Shown: positions 26,017 through 33,114 of the stretch, piece by piece
How positions within the stretch are numbered: the first letter of the stretch is position 1
Layout: each line of letters starts with the position of its first letter
From: Candidatus Methylomirabilota bacterium
GTDB lineage: Bacteria; Methylomirabilota; Methylomirabilia; Rokubacteriales; CSP1-6
DNA: 33,114 bases
Direction: 5' to 3'
Assembly (NCBI GenBank): GCA_025922915.1
Contig: JAICGY010000004.1
Span: 1 to 33,114, forward strand
The notes under the pieces: generated by a model
Database searches by the model: none
Told to the model about the DNA's origin: nothing
What the model saw: only the letters and a program-made list of their open reading frames with translations
Made by a program: the position numbers and the translations under genes

Positions 26017-26625
26017 TCACGCGGGGCGCAGATACTCCGCGAGCTGCTTGCGCACGAACAGCCGCGAGCGGTGTACCCGCGACTTCACGGCGGGCAGGCT
26101 GATGCCGAGCGCCTCGGCGATGTCCGGGTTCGACAGCCCCTCCACGTCGTGGAGGACGAGGGCCGTTCGGTAGTCCGGGGGCAGCCCGTCGATCGCCCGC
26201 TCCAGCACCTCGCGCAGCTCGCCCTGCAGCGCGCGCTCGTCCACGCGGTTCGACCAGTCGTCCATCGGCTCGAAGTGCCGGCCGTCCACGTCGAGCGCGG
26301 GGAGCACGTCGTCCAGCCCGATCTCGCGCGCCCGGCTCCGCCGCGCGCGGAGCTTCTGGTACGCCGCGTTCGCGGTGATGCGGTAGAGCCACGAGCCGAA
26401 CGCCGACTCGCCCTTGAAGGTGTGGATCTTCCGGGCCGCCGTCCACAGGGCGTCCTGGGCCGCCTCCTGGGCGTCCTCGTTGGACCCCGTGATGCGGACG
26501 GCCAGCCGGTACACGCGGTCGCCGTAACGCTCGACCAGCTGCTCGGCCGCCTCCGGGTCCTCCCGGCGCAGCCCGTCGACGAGCTCGGCGTCGACGTCCG
26601 GTCGCGTGCGCGGCGCCACGTTCAT
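26017..26625 (-). CDS. RNA polymerase ECF-subfamily sigma factor (RpoE-like)
   Basis: This 202-aa sigma factor has only regions 2 and 4. Region 2 spans about residues 27-95 (AAEQLVERYGDRVYRLAVRITGSNEDAQEAAQDALWTAARKIHTFKGESAFGSWLYRITANAAYQKLR). Region 4 spans about 136-190 and ends with the helix-turn-helix SNPDIAEALGISLPAVKSRVHRSR. The ATG at 26625 overlaps the tetR stop (ATGA), so the regulator and sigma factor are translationally coupled. No anti-sigma gene follows: the next gene downstream is rplU with its own promoter. The control signal is therefore not visible; control through TetR is inferred. Confidence 0.93.
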   Translation of the reverse strand: MNVAPRTRPDVDAELVDGLRREDPEAAEQLVERYGDRVYRLAVRITGSNEDAQEAAQDALWTAARKIHTFKGESAFGSWLYRITANAAYQKLRARRSRAREIGLDDVLPALDVDGRHFEPMDDWSNRVDERALQGELREVLERAIDGLPPDYRTALVLHDVEGLSNPDIAEALGISLPAVKSRVHRSRLFVRKQLAEYLRPA

Positions 26626-27257
26626 CGCCCCGCCTCGTAGAGCGCCAGGTAGCGCTTCAGCTCGCGTACGCACTGCTCCATCACGCCGATGTCCTTCGTG
26701 ACCTTGGTGAGGAGGATCGCGCCCTCCAGGGCCGCCACCAGGAAATGCGCGACCGGCTCGGCATCGCAGTCCGCGCTCACCTCGCCGCGCGCCTGGGCCT
26801 CGCGGAGCGCCGTCATCAGCCGCCCCCGCCACGCCTCGAAGACCGACGCCAGCCGGGCGCGGAATCCCTCGTGCACGTCGGAGAGCTCGGAGGCCAGGTT
26901 GCCCATGGCGCAGCCTCCCACGCAGTTGCGCTCGCGCTGGGCCTCCAGCACCCGATCCAGGAAGCAGCGGATCTGGCCGAGCCGGGGCTGCCCCGGTTCC
27001 GAGAAGCACGGGTCGAGGGTGCGCTCGACGAACCGGGCGACGATCCGGTCGAGGATCGCGTAGCCCAGGTCTTCCTTGCTGCGGAAGTGGTAATAGAAGT
27101 TGCCCTTGCCCACGCCGCTGGCGCGCAGGACCTCGTCGAGGGCCGTGTTCTGGTAGCCCCGCAGGTGCATCAGGCGGGTGGCTGCCTCGACGATGGCCTC
27201 GCGCGTGGCCCGACTCTGCCGGGCCCGGCTCCCCTCGATCTCGGTCCTGGCGCTCAT
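26622..27257 (-). CDS. TetR/AcrR family transcriptional regulator
   Basis: This 211-aa repressor-type protein has an N-terminal helix-turn-helix domain: REAIVEAATRLMHLRGYQNTALDEVLRASGVGKGNFYYHFRSKEDL, recognition helix near 46-57. The C-terminal ligand domain contains RNCVGGCAMGNLASELSD, a cysteine-bearing motif shared by a subgroup of AcrR-like regulators often tied to redox or electrophile sensing (that role is inference). The start is the ATG at 27257; the longer track ORF reads through the control region. A palindrome lies one base upstream of the ATG, so autoregulation of the tetR-sigma operon is likely. Confidence 0.92.
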   Translation of the reverse strand: MSARTEIEGSRARQSRATREAIVEAATRLMHLRGYQNTALDEVLRASGVGKGNFYYHFRSKEDLGYAILDRIVARFVERTLDPCFSEPGQPRLGQIRCFLDRVLEAQRERNCVGGCAMGNLASELSDVHEGFRARLASVFEAWRGRLMTALREAQARGEVSADCDAEPVAHFLVAALEGAILLTKVTKDIGVMEQCVRELKRYLALYEAGR

Positions 27258-27258
27258 C

Positions 27259-27278
27259 TGTACCAACCAGTCGGTACA
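27259..27278. promoter_or_regulatory. Putative TetR operator palindrome
   Basis: TGTACCAACCAGTCGGTACA is a 20-bp imperfect palindrome with outer arms TGTACC/GGTACA and inner AC/GT pairs. It resembles the ACCGACTGGTCGGT-type operators of the AcrR group. It sits one base before the tetR ATG and covers the expected transcription start. Confidence 0.65.
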
Positions 27279-27280
27279 CA

Positions 27281-27310
27281 ACCCTAAACCAACCCCCCGC
27301 ACCCGGTCAA
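27281..27310 (-). promoter_or_regulatory. Candidate promoter of tetR-sigma operon
   Basis: On the minus strand TTGACC (five of six) is followed after 18 bases by TAGGGT, which keeps the most conserved T, A and T of the -10 box. The operator palindrome lies immediately downstream, placed to block initiation. Confidence 0.45.
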
Positions 27311-27362
27311 TCCCGGCCGACCGCCCCGTCGATCCCGCCCGGTCAATCCCCAGGTCGGCCGG
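27302..27362. repeat. Direct and inverted repeats upstream of tetR
   Basis: CCCGGTCAATCCC occurs twice (27302-27314 and 27338-27350), 36 bases apart; each copy carries TTGACC on the minus strand. Nested with them is a 10-bp inverted repeat, CCGGCCGACC (27313-27322) and GGTCGGCCGG (27353-27362). The arrangement repeats the -35 hexamer upstream of the promoter. Confidence 0.6.
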
Positions 27363-27375
27363 AACCGGGGCCGGG

Positions 27376-27415
27376 GCTCGAGCACCGCCCCGGCTTCGCC
27401 GGGGCGGTTGCGAGC
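27376..27415. terminator. Strong hairpin downstream of nuoN
   Basis: ACCGCCCCGGC and GCCGGGGCGGT pair perfectly (11 bp) around a TTC loop. An outer GCTCG/CGAGC stem (five bp) continues it past small bulges. It lies about 40 bases after the nuoN stop and before the tetR control region. There is no T tract on either strand, so termination would be atypical or Rho-assisted. Confidence 0.5.
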
Positions 27416-27418
27416 GTC

Positions 27419-27452
27419 GGGGGGGGGGTGGGGGGCGCCCGGAGGCCCCCAC
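27419..27452. other. G-run and short hairpin next to the nuoN stop
   Basis: A plus-strand run of ten G, a T and six G is followed by a GTGGGGG/CCCCCAC stem (27428-27434 with 27446-27452), which begins five bases after the nuoN stop. On the minus transcript this is a C-rich hairpin and tract, on the plus strand a possible G-quadruplex. Its role, if any, is unknown. Confidence 0.35.
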
Positions 27453-27456
27453 GCAG

Positions 27457-28875
27457 CTAAAACAGCGGCGCGGCCACGCGAAGCGCGGCCATGACGACGG
27501 GCTTCGGATAGAGGCCGAGGAGCACGACGCCCAGCGCGCAGAGGAGCACCGAGAGGGCGAGCGTCGGCGACAGCGGGACCCGACCGGGACGGTCCGGGGG
27601 CTCGATGTACATCTTCCTGGCGACGACCAGGTAGTAGAAGAGCGCCACGACGGTCAGGATGGCGCCGAGCAGCACGAGCCAGTAGAGCCCCTGCTCGGCG
27701 GCTGCCCAGAAGACGTAGAGCTTCGCCCAGAACCCGGCCACGAACGGGATGCCGCCGAGCGAGAGCAGGAACAGCAGCATCGCCAGGGCGAGCAGCGGCG
27801 AGCGCTGGGCGAGGCCGCGGAAGGCGCTGATCGCCTCGGACCCCTCGGCGCGCGCGAGTGCCTCCACGACCAGGAAGGCTCCCATGTTCCCGAAGACATA
27901 GGCGACCAGGTAGAAGAGCACCATCGCCGTGCCCGATGCGGAGGCGGCGGCGACCCCGACCAGCATGTAGCCGATCTGCGCGATCCCGGAGTAGGCCAGC
28001 AGGCGCTTGGCGTTCTGCTGCGGGATCGCCATCAGGTTGCCGGTCAGCATCGTCACCGTCGCGAGGGCGGCCGCGATCGGCACCCACGCCGCGGCGTGCG
28101 CGCCGGTGCCCTCGAAGTACACGCGGAAGAGCGCCACGAATCCGGCCGCCTTCGGCGCCACGCTGAGCCAGGCGACGAAGGGCGTGGGGCCGGCCTCGTA
28201 GGTGTCCGGCACCCACATGTGGAACGGGAACGCCGCGACCTTGAACAGGAACCCCACGAGGGCGAGCAGCAGGCCGAGCTGCAGCAGCGGATGGTCGCCG
28301 TCGAGGGCCCGGGCCACGGCGCCCAGGTCGGTGCTGCCGACCGCGCCGTAGACGAAGGACAGCCCGTAGGCCATGACGGCCGAGGACACGGAGCCGACGA
28401 GGAAGAACTTCAGGGAGGCCTCCACGGCCTCCCCCTCGCTCTTGCGGAAGCCGGCGAGGACGTACAGCGGGATCGACATCAGCTCGAAGGCCACGAACAG
28501 CACGATGAGGTCCCGGGCGGACGCGAGCACGAGCATCCCGAGCAGGGAGGCCAGCACCAGCACGTGGTACTCGGCCGCCCGCCGCGCGAAGGCGCGCTCC
28601 GGCAGCGAGATGCCCGCCAGGAGCCCGATGAAGGTCGCGGTCAGGAAGAGCCGCTTCACGAACAGGGCGAGGCCGTCCTGCACGAAGCGGCCGCCCAGGG
28701 CGGGGCCCGCCGGCTCCAGGAGCAGGGCGACGGCCAGCAGGGCCAGCACCCCGAGCGTCGCCAGCCAGGCGATCGGGCGGCGGTCGTCCCCGCGGGCGAG
28801 AAGACCGGCCACGAACACCGCCACGAGCAGCGCGCCGAGGCCGAGCTCGAGCGCGAACGGGCCGAGTCCGCTCAC
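27457..28875 (-). CDS. nuoN: NADH-quinone oxidoreductase subunit N
   Basis: This 472-aa antiporter-like proton-pumping subunit has about 14 helices. Key residues are visible: the TM5 glutamate in VAFELMSIPLYVLAGF, the lysine in KVAAFPFHMWVPDTYEAGPTP and the conserved LLAYSGIAQIGYMLVG. The C-terminus ends near MAALRVAAPLF. The start is the GTG at 28875, overlapping the nuoM stop (GTGA). The 878-aa ORF in the track joins it to an out-of-frame nuoM reading. It is the last gene of the second nuo cluster. Confidence 0.95.
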   Translation of the reverse strand: MSGLGPFALELGLGALLVAVFVAGLLARGDDRRPIAWLATLGVLALLAVALLLEPAGPALGGRFVQDGLALFVKRLFLTATFIGLLAGISLPERAFARRAAEYHVLVLASLLGMLVLASARDLIVLFVAFELMSIPLYVLAGFRKSEGEAVEASLKFFLVGSVSSAVMAYGLSFVYGAVGSTDLGAVARALDGDHPLLQLGLLLALVGFLFKVAAFPFHMWVPDTYEAGPTPFVAWLSVAPKAAGFVALFRVYFEGTGAHAAAWVPIAAALATVTMLTGNLMAIPQQNAKRLLAYSGIAQIGYMLVGVAAASASGTAMVLFYLVAYVFGNMGAFLVVEALARAEGSEAISAFRGLAQRSPLLALAMLLFLLSLGGIPFVAGFWAKLYVFWAAAEQGLYWLVLLGAILTVVALFYYLVVARKMYIEPPDRPGRVPLSPTLALSVLLCALGVVLLGLYPKPVVMAALRVAAPLF

Positions 28876-30401
28876 GGCCGGATGATCCGGGCCAGGAGCG
28901 GGACCGTCGCCGTGTCGACGGGCCCGATCGCCAGCCCCGGCGCCACGCCGAACACCACGATCACCGCCGTGAGCAGCACGAGGGCCACCCACTCCGGCCC
29001 GCGGGCGTCCTCGAGGTGGTGGAAGTGCGGCGAGGGCGGGCCCCAGAAGATCTGCTTGGCCACCCGCAGCACGTAGACCGCGGTCAGGAAGGTCCCGGCG
29101 ACGGCCGGCCACAGCCACCACGGATGGGCCGAGCGCCACGCCCCCATGAACGTCAGCAGCTCGGCCACGAAGCCGGAGGTGGCCGGCAGCCCGAGCGACG
29201 AGAGGCTGGCCACCGTGAACGCGGTCGCGATGCCCGGCATGACGCGGCCGAAGCCGCCCATCCTGAAGATCTCGCGGGAGTGCGCCTTCTCGTAGACGAG
29301 CCCGACGAGGGCGAAGAAGAGCCCCGTCATCACCCCGTGGGCGAACATCTGGAACACGGCGCCGTTCAGCCCCGCCTCGGTGAGCGTGGCGGCCCCGAGC
29401 ATGACGAGCCCCATGTGCGAGACCGACGAGTAGGCGATGACGTACTTGAGGTCCGTCTGCCCCATCGCCGACAGCGCGCCGTAGACGACGTTGACGCACG
29501 CGATGGACCCCACGAGCCACGCGAGGTCGGTGGCGCCCTCGGGCAGAAGCCCCATGCCGAGGCGGACGACGCCGTAGGCGCCCAGCTTCATGAGCACGCC
29601 GGCGTGGAGCATCGAGACCGCCGTGGGCGCCGAGGCGTGGCCGTCGGGTGACCAGGTGTGCAGCGGCCAGATGCCGGCCAGGATGCCGAAGCCGACGTAG
29701 AAGGCGAGGAAGACCCAGAACTGGACCGTCGGATCGAAGGTCGTCGCCTCGAGATCCAGGAAGGAGAAGGAGGCGGCGCCGGCGTTGACGTAGAGGGCGA
29801 ACATCCCGACGAGGATGAAGGCCGACCCGAAGAGGAGGTAGAGGGTCAGCTTCATCGCCGCGTACTCCTTCGTCCCCACCCCCGTCTGGCGGAACGCCCA
29901 GGCGAAGACGCCGCGCGGCCGCACCTCGCCCGAGGAGCCCCAGATGCCGATGAGCAGGTACATCGGCAGCACCGCGAGCTCGTAGAAGAGGAAGAACACG
30001 AAGACGTCGAGGGAGACGAACACGCCGTAGACGCCGGTCACGAGCGCGAGCAGCAGGGCGTAGAACTCCTGGCTGCGCGTGGCCACCGTCCACGACGCGA
30101 AGACGCCGGCGAAGATGATGACGGAGGTGAGCAGCACCATCAGCAGGCTCATGCCGTCCACCGCGACCTCGTAGCTGATGCCGAGCGGCGGTACGAGCGG
30201 GACCCTCTCGTAGAACTGGAAGCCGGCCGCCTCCCGGTCGTACACCACGTAGATGAAGACCGAGAGGACCGTGGAGATCGTCGTGGTGACGAGCGCGATC
30301 AGCCGCACCGCGAGCGGGCGGTGGCGGGCGGTGAACATGATCAGCACCGCGCCCACGAACGGCGCCCAGGTGATGATCGAGAGCACGGGGAACGGGATCA
30401 C
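28872..30401 (-). CDS. nuoM: NADH-quinone oxidoreductase subunit M
   Basis: This 509-aa antiporter-like subunit has the family signatures FFLFYELAVLPMYLLIGIWG (TM5 Glu), GIWPLHTWSPDGHASAPTAVSMLHAGVLMKLGAYG, DLKYVIAYSSVSHMGLVMLG and MGGFGRVMPGIATAFTVASLSSLGLPATSGFVAE. The start is the GTG at 30401; a second in-frame GTG five codons later (VLSIITWAPF) is possible. A 22-base gap separates it from nuoL. It is the middle proton pump between NuoL and NuoN. Confidence 0.95.
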   Translation of the reverse strand: MIPFPVLSIITWAPFVGAVLIMFTARHRPLAVRLIALVTTTISTVLSVFIYVVYDREAAGFQFYERVPLVPPLGISYEVAVDGMSLLMVLLTSVIIFAGVFASWTVATRSQEFYALLLALVTGVYGVFVSLDVFVFFLFYELAVLPMYLLIGIWGSSGEVRPRGVFAWAFRQTGVGTKEYAAMKLTLYLLFGSAFILVGMFALYVNAGAASFSFLDLEATTFDPTVQFWVFLAFYVGFGILAGIWPLHTWSPDGHASAPTAVSMLHAGVLMKLGAYGVVRLGMGLLPEGATDLAWLVGSIACVNVVYGALSAMGQTDLKYVIAYSSVSHMGLVMLGAATLTEAGLNGAVFQMFAHGVMTGLFFALVGLVYEKAHSREIFRMGGFGRVMPGIATAFTVASLSSLGLPATSGFVAELLTFMGAWRSAHPWWLWPAVAGTFLTAVYVLRVAKQIFWGPPSPHFHHLEDARGPEWVALVLLTAVIVVFGVAPGLAIGPVDTATVPLLARIIRP

Positions 30402-30423
30402 CGCGCCGCCCGGGCCGCCGCCC

Positions 30424-32265
30424 TCACGACCACGCCCACCGCGCGAGGACGAGCAGGCACAGGGCGCCGAGCGCCACCCCGTAGACGTAGTCCTGCGCGA
30501 GACCGGTCTGGAGTCGGCGCAGCCGGTCGCCGCCCTGCAGGGTCCAGGCGCTCAGCACGTTCAGGACGCCGTCCACGACGTAGCGGTCGACCCAGCCGAC
30601 CAGCGACGCGAGCGCCAGGAGGCCCCAGCGGTAGGCGGCCGCGAAGAGTCCGTCCAGGCCGTAGCGCCGCCGCGCCATCCACTCCAGGGGGCGGAGCGCG
30701 GCGGCCACGACGGCGGGGTCCGGCACGCCGCGCCGGTACATGCTCCAGGCCAGCCCCACGCCGCCGAGCGCGAGCGCGAGCGACAGCCACGGCAGCCAGG
30801 CCGGCGCGGGGTGGTGCTCGCCGACGAGGGCGGTGCGCAGGCCGAGGGCGACGGTCAGGCCGGCCAGCGTCCAGCACACCGCGGCCATGAGCGTGGGGAC
30901 GTGGTGGTGGCCGTGGTGGCCGCCGTGGGCGGGGGCGAAGAACGCCAGGAACACCACGCGGAACATGTAGAACGCGGTCAGGAACGCGCCGGCGGCGAGG
31001 AGGACGAAGGGGCCGACGAACCCGCCCTCGAGGACGCCGGCCAGGATGGCCTCCTTGGTGAAGAACCCGGGGAGCGGCCAGATGCCGGCCAGCGCCAGCG
31101 TGGCGAGGACGAACGGCACCCACACCGCCGGCAGTCCGGTCAGGCCGCCCATCCGGAACACGTCGTTGGTGTGGAAGAGGTGGATGACCACGCCGGCGCC
31201 GAGGAACAGCAGCGCCTTGAAGACGCCGTGGGTGACCAGGTGCGCGAACGCCTCCCCCGGCGCCCCCGCGCCGGCGGCCGCCATCATGTAACCCAGCTGG
31301 GACACCGTGGAGTAGGCGAGCACGCGCTTGATGTCGCTCTCCACGCACGCCATCGAGGCGGCCAGGAGCGCGGTGAAGGCGCCGACCCAGGCGACGAGGA
31401 CGAGCACGTCGGGCACCAGGCCGAAGAGCGGAAAGGCCCGCGTGACCATGAAGACCCCGGCCGTCACCATGGTGGCCGCATGGATCAGCGCGGACACCGG
31501 GGTGGGGCCCTCCATCGCGTCGGGCAGCCAGATGTGCAGGGGGAACTGGGCGGACTTGCCCACCGCTCCGAGGTAGATCAGGAACATGATGGTGGCCAGC
31601 CCCTCGGTCGGCAGGGTGCCCCCGGCCGCCTGCCCGAACAGCGTCCAGAAGTCGAACGTGCCCGCCGAGGCCCAGAGCATCACGATGCCCGCCACGAACC
31701 CGAGATCGCCGAGCTTGGTGATCCAGAAGGCCTTCGCGGCCGCCCGTGCCGCCGCCGGACGGTCGTACCAGAAGCCGATCAGGAGATAGGAGCACAGGCC
31801 GACGAGCTCCCAGAACACGAACATCTGCACGAAGCTCGGCGCGAGGACGAGGCCGAGCATCGAGAAGGCGAAGAGCGAGTGGTAGGCGTAGTAGCGCCCG
31901 AGCGACGGCGCCGGCTCGTCGACCAGGTAGGCCAGGGAGTACAGCTGCACGAGGAACGAGACCAGCGTGACGAGGACGGCCATCGTCATGCTGAGCTCGT
32001 CGACCATGACCCCGACCGTCGCCATCGGCTCGCCGTCGGCCGGGATCCACGCCCAGCTCGTGCTCGGGCTCGTGAGGGGCGCCCGGGAGGTGGCGCGGAG
32101 CCAGAGCAGGCAGGCGGCGCCGAAGGCGGCGCCGATGGCCGTGATCGACACGCCTCCCGCCAGGCGGCCGGCCCGGCGCAGCGGGCGGAGGAGGGCGAGG
32201 GCCAGGAACGACGCCGCGGGCAGCCCGAGGACGACCAGGGCGAGCGTCGGGGAGCCGGTGAGCAT
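30424..32265 (-). CDS. nuoL: NADH-quinone oxidoreductase subunit L
   Basis: This 613-aa distal proton-pumping subunit carries the long lateral helix at its C-terminus. Diagnostic stretches are MFVFWELVGLCSYLLIGFWYDRP (TM5 Glu), GAVGKSAQFPLHIWLPDAMEGPTPVSALIHAATMVTAGVFMV, SDIKRVLAYSTVSQLGYMM and HLVTHGVFKALLFLGAGVVIH. A histidine-rich loop (HGGHHGHHH) links late helices. The ATG at 32265 follows the second nuoK by three bases. Since cluster 1 has no L, M or N, these proteins may serve both clusters. Confidence 0.96.
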   Translation of the reverse strand: MLTGSPTLALVVLGLPAASFLALALLRPLRRAGRLAGGVSITAIGAAFGAACLLWLRATSRAPLTSPSTSWAWIPADGEPMATVGVMVDELSMTMAVLVTLVSFLVQLYSLAYLVDEPAPSLGRYYAYHSLFAFSMLGLVLAPSFVQMFVFWELVGLCSYLLIGFWYDRPAAARAAAKAFWITKLGDLGFVAGIVMLWASAGTFDFWTLFGQAAGGTLPTEGLATIMFLIYLGAVGKSAQFPLHIWLPDAMEGPTPVSALIHAATMVTAGVFMVTRAFPLFGLVPDVLVLVAWVGAFTALLAASMACVESDIKRVLAYSTVSQLGYMMAAAGAGAPGEAFAHLVTHGVFKALLFLGAGVVIHLFHTNDVFRMGGLTGLPAVWVPFVLATLALAGIWPLPGFFTKEAILAGVLEGGFVGPFVLLAAGAFLTAFYMFRVVFLAFFAPAHGGHHGHHHVPTLMAAVCWTLAGLTVALGLRTALVGEHHPAPAWLPWLSLALALGGVGLAWSMYRRGVPDPAVVAAALRPLEWMARRRYGLDGLFAAAYRWGLLALASLVGWVDRYVVDGVLNVLSAWTLQGGDRLRRLQTGLAQDYVYGVALGALCLLVLARWAWS

Positions 32266-32268
32266 CGC

Positions 32269-32568
32269 TCAGCCCCGCAGGAGGTCGAGGTGATCGGCCT
32301 CGACCGTCCGCCGCACGCGGAAGATGACGATCACGATGGCGAGCCCGACCGCCACCTCGGCCACGGTGATCGCGATGGTGAAGAGCGTGAAGAGAGCGCC
32401 CCCGAGGTCGGCGTGGAAGCGGCCGAAGGCGACGAGGTTGATGTTGACGGCGTTCAGCATGAGCTCGATGCCCAGGAGGATGCCGACCGCGTTCCGCCGG
32501 GTCAGCACGCCGAAGAGGCCGATGGCGAAGACGACGGCCGCCAGCGTCAGGTACGCGTGGAGCCCCAC
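32269..32568 (-). CDS. nuoK: NADH-quinone oxidoreductase subunit K (copy 2)
   Basis: This 99-aa protein is the MrpC-like complex I subunit. It has both membrane glutamates in GIELMLNAVNINLVAFG and [18 protein letters not shown] and the C-terminal RRTVEADHLDLLRG. It is clearly related to the copy at 1130-1432 but differs through much of the first helix and the 50-70 region (FHADLGGALFTLFTI versus [15 protein letters not shown]). The GTG at 32568 shares one base with the nuoJ2 stop (TAGTG). The 231-aa track ORF is mostly a nuoJ2 shadow. Confidence 0.94.
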   Translation of the reverse strand: MGLHAYLTLAAVVFAIGLFGVLTRRNAVGILLGIELMLNAVNINLVAFGRFHADLGGALFTLFTIAITVAEVAVGLAIVIVIFRVRRTVEADHLDLLRG

Positions 32569-33062
32569 TACGAGTCGGTCCGCGCGAGGTAGAGCGCGCC
32601 CAGGAGCGCGACCACGAGCAGCGCGCCCAGGAGCTGGAGGACCACCGCCCACGGGCCGACCAGGGCCTCCCCCAGGGCGACCGTCAGATCGACGGTCCAC
32701 GCCGGCCGCCCGCCCGGCCCCGGGGTGGCCACGAGGAAGCCCACGATGCCGACGAGCACCGCCGCCGCCAGCACGGCCCCGTTGACCACGTAGCGGCTGG
32801 CCTGGCGGATGGACTCGCCCACGAGGCGCTCGGTCAGCATGATGGCGAAGACCACGATGGTCACCACCCCGCCCGCGTAGAGGAGCAGCTGGACGCCGAA
32901 CAGGAAGGGCGCGTCCAGGAGCAGGAAGACCACCACCGTGGCGACCAGGGCGAGGGCGAGCCACAGCACCCCATGGAACAGGTTCGGCGTGAGCACGACA
33001 CCGAGGCTGGCGGCGACCAGCACGACGGCCACCGCCCAGAACCCCACGATCTCGCCCGTCAC
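32568..33062 (-). CDS. nuoJ: NADH-quinone oxidoreductase subunit J (copy 2)
   Basis: This 164-aa five-helix membrane subunit has the characteristic APFLFGVQLLLYAGGVVTIVVFAIMLTERLVGE, where the glycine pair of helix 3 is conserved. It differs from copy 1 ([27 protein letters not shown]). The GTG at 33062 overlaps the preceding gene's stop (GTGA). It heads the visible part of the second complex I cluster, J-K-L-M-N. Confidence 0.92.
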   Translation of the reverse strand: MTGEIVGFWAVAVVLVAASLGVVLTPNLFHGVLWLALALVATVVVFLLLDAPFLFGVQLLLYAGGVVTIVVFAIMLTERLVGESIRQASRYVVNGAVLAAAVLVGIVGFLVATPGPGGRPAWTVDLTVALGEALVGPWAVVLQLLGALLVVALLGALYLARTDS

Positions 33063-33114
33063 TCGGCGGGCTCCTTGGCGTCCGTCTTGCCGGCCGGCCG
33101 CGCCGCCGGCTTCG
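33059..33114 (-). CDS. C-terminal tail of an upstream nuo-cluster gene (possibly nuoI), partial
   Basis: Eighteen in-frame codons ending KPAARPAGKTDAKEPAE and TGA precede nuoJ copy 2, whose GTG overlaps the stop. The basic, Ala/Pro/Lys-rich tail would suit the variable C-terminus of NuoI, which normally precedes NuoJ, but no cysteine motif is in view. The call rests on position only; most of the gene lies beyond the right edge. Confidence 0.5.
   Translation of the reverse strand, partial: KPAARPAGKTDAKEPAE

Noticed and set aside
30896-30930. GTGGTGGCCGTGGTGGCCGCC tandem-like repeat
   Set aside because: This encodes the His-rich loop HGGHHGHHH inside nuoL; it is a coding feature, not a DNA repeat array or CRISPR.
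30253-32592. 779-aa plus-strand ORF antisense to nuoL and nuoM
   Set aside because: It is a run of His/Asp/Glu/Arg/Gln-rich sequence, the typical antisense of Leu/Val/Ala-rich membrane proteins; it has no domain signature, and nuoL/nuoM on the other strand are unmistakable. The 699-aa ORF at 4395-6494 and the 632-aa ORF at 27178-29076 are rejected for the same reason.

Overview
The window is a GC-rich (about 70% by eye) bacterial chromosome segment. It is tightly packed with housekeeping genes, and almost all of them lie on the minus strand. GTG starts are frequent, and stop/start overlaps (ATGA, GTGA, TAGTG) link most neighbours. The gene content (NADH-type complex I with NuoE/F, lipoyl synthase, PDH E1, a rplU-rpmA-obgE-proBA-nadD-rsfS operon, and a lipoprotein ABC transporter) fits a Gram-negative, aerobically respiring organism. 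Candidatus Rokubacteria/Methylomirabilota or a deltaproteobacterium-like soil lineage would fit. This placement is inference from style and gene order, because there is no rRNA marker.

Layout, left to right (minus-strand transcription runs right to left). (1) 1-10487: lipA-nuoA-B-C-D-E-F-G-H-I-J-K-pdhA-pdhB(partial), one uninterrupted operon. It encodes the complete NADH-oxidising arm plus four membrane subunits of complex I, bracketed by lipoyl synthase and pyruvate dehydrogenase E1. It lacks nuoL, nuoM and nuoN. (2) 10695-11219: the only confident plus-strand protein gene, a small secreted Gly/Ser/Pro-rich protein, followed by a perfect 13-bp hairpin. (3) 11538-11622: tRNA-Leu(GAG) with its own promoter. 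(4) 11697-18632: gap-pgk-tpiA-secG-(peptide-binding lipoprotein)-dppB-dppC, a lower-glycolysis operon that continues into SecG and a peptide/nickel-type ABC importer without ATPases. (5) 18703-20802: dksA-like gene, a LapB-like TPR/rubredoxin protein and comF. (6) 20884-25931: rplU-rpmA-obgE-proB-proA-nadD-rsfS. (7) 26017-27257: a TetR regulator overlapping an ECF sigma factor gene, with a clear palindromic operator at the TetR start. (8) 27457-33114: nuoN, nuoM, nuoL, a second nuoK, a second nuoJ and the tail of another gene, forming a second complex I cluster that runs off the right edge.

The most interesting features are modest rather than spectacular. Complex I is split into two clusters with duplicated J and K subunits. 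The lipA-nuo-pdh operon links pyruvate oxidation, lipoylation and NADH oxidation. The TetR/ECF-sigma pair has no visible anti-sigma factor and an elaborately repeated control region. Obg has a glycine in place of the asparagine of its NKxD motif. I found no mobile element, CRISPR array, phage or defence system, and no evidence for a wholly new system. All of these calls were made by reading the sequence; no database search was run.
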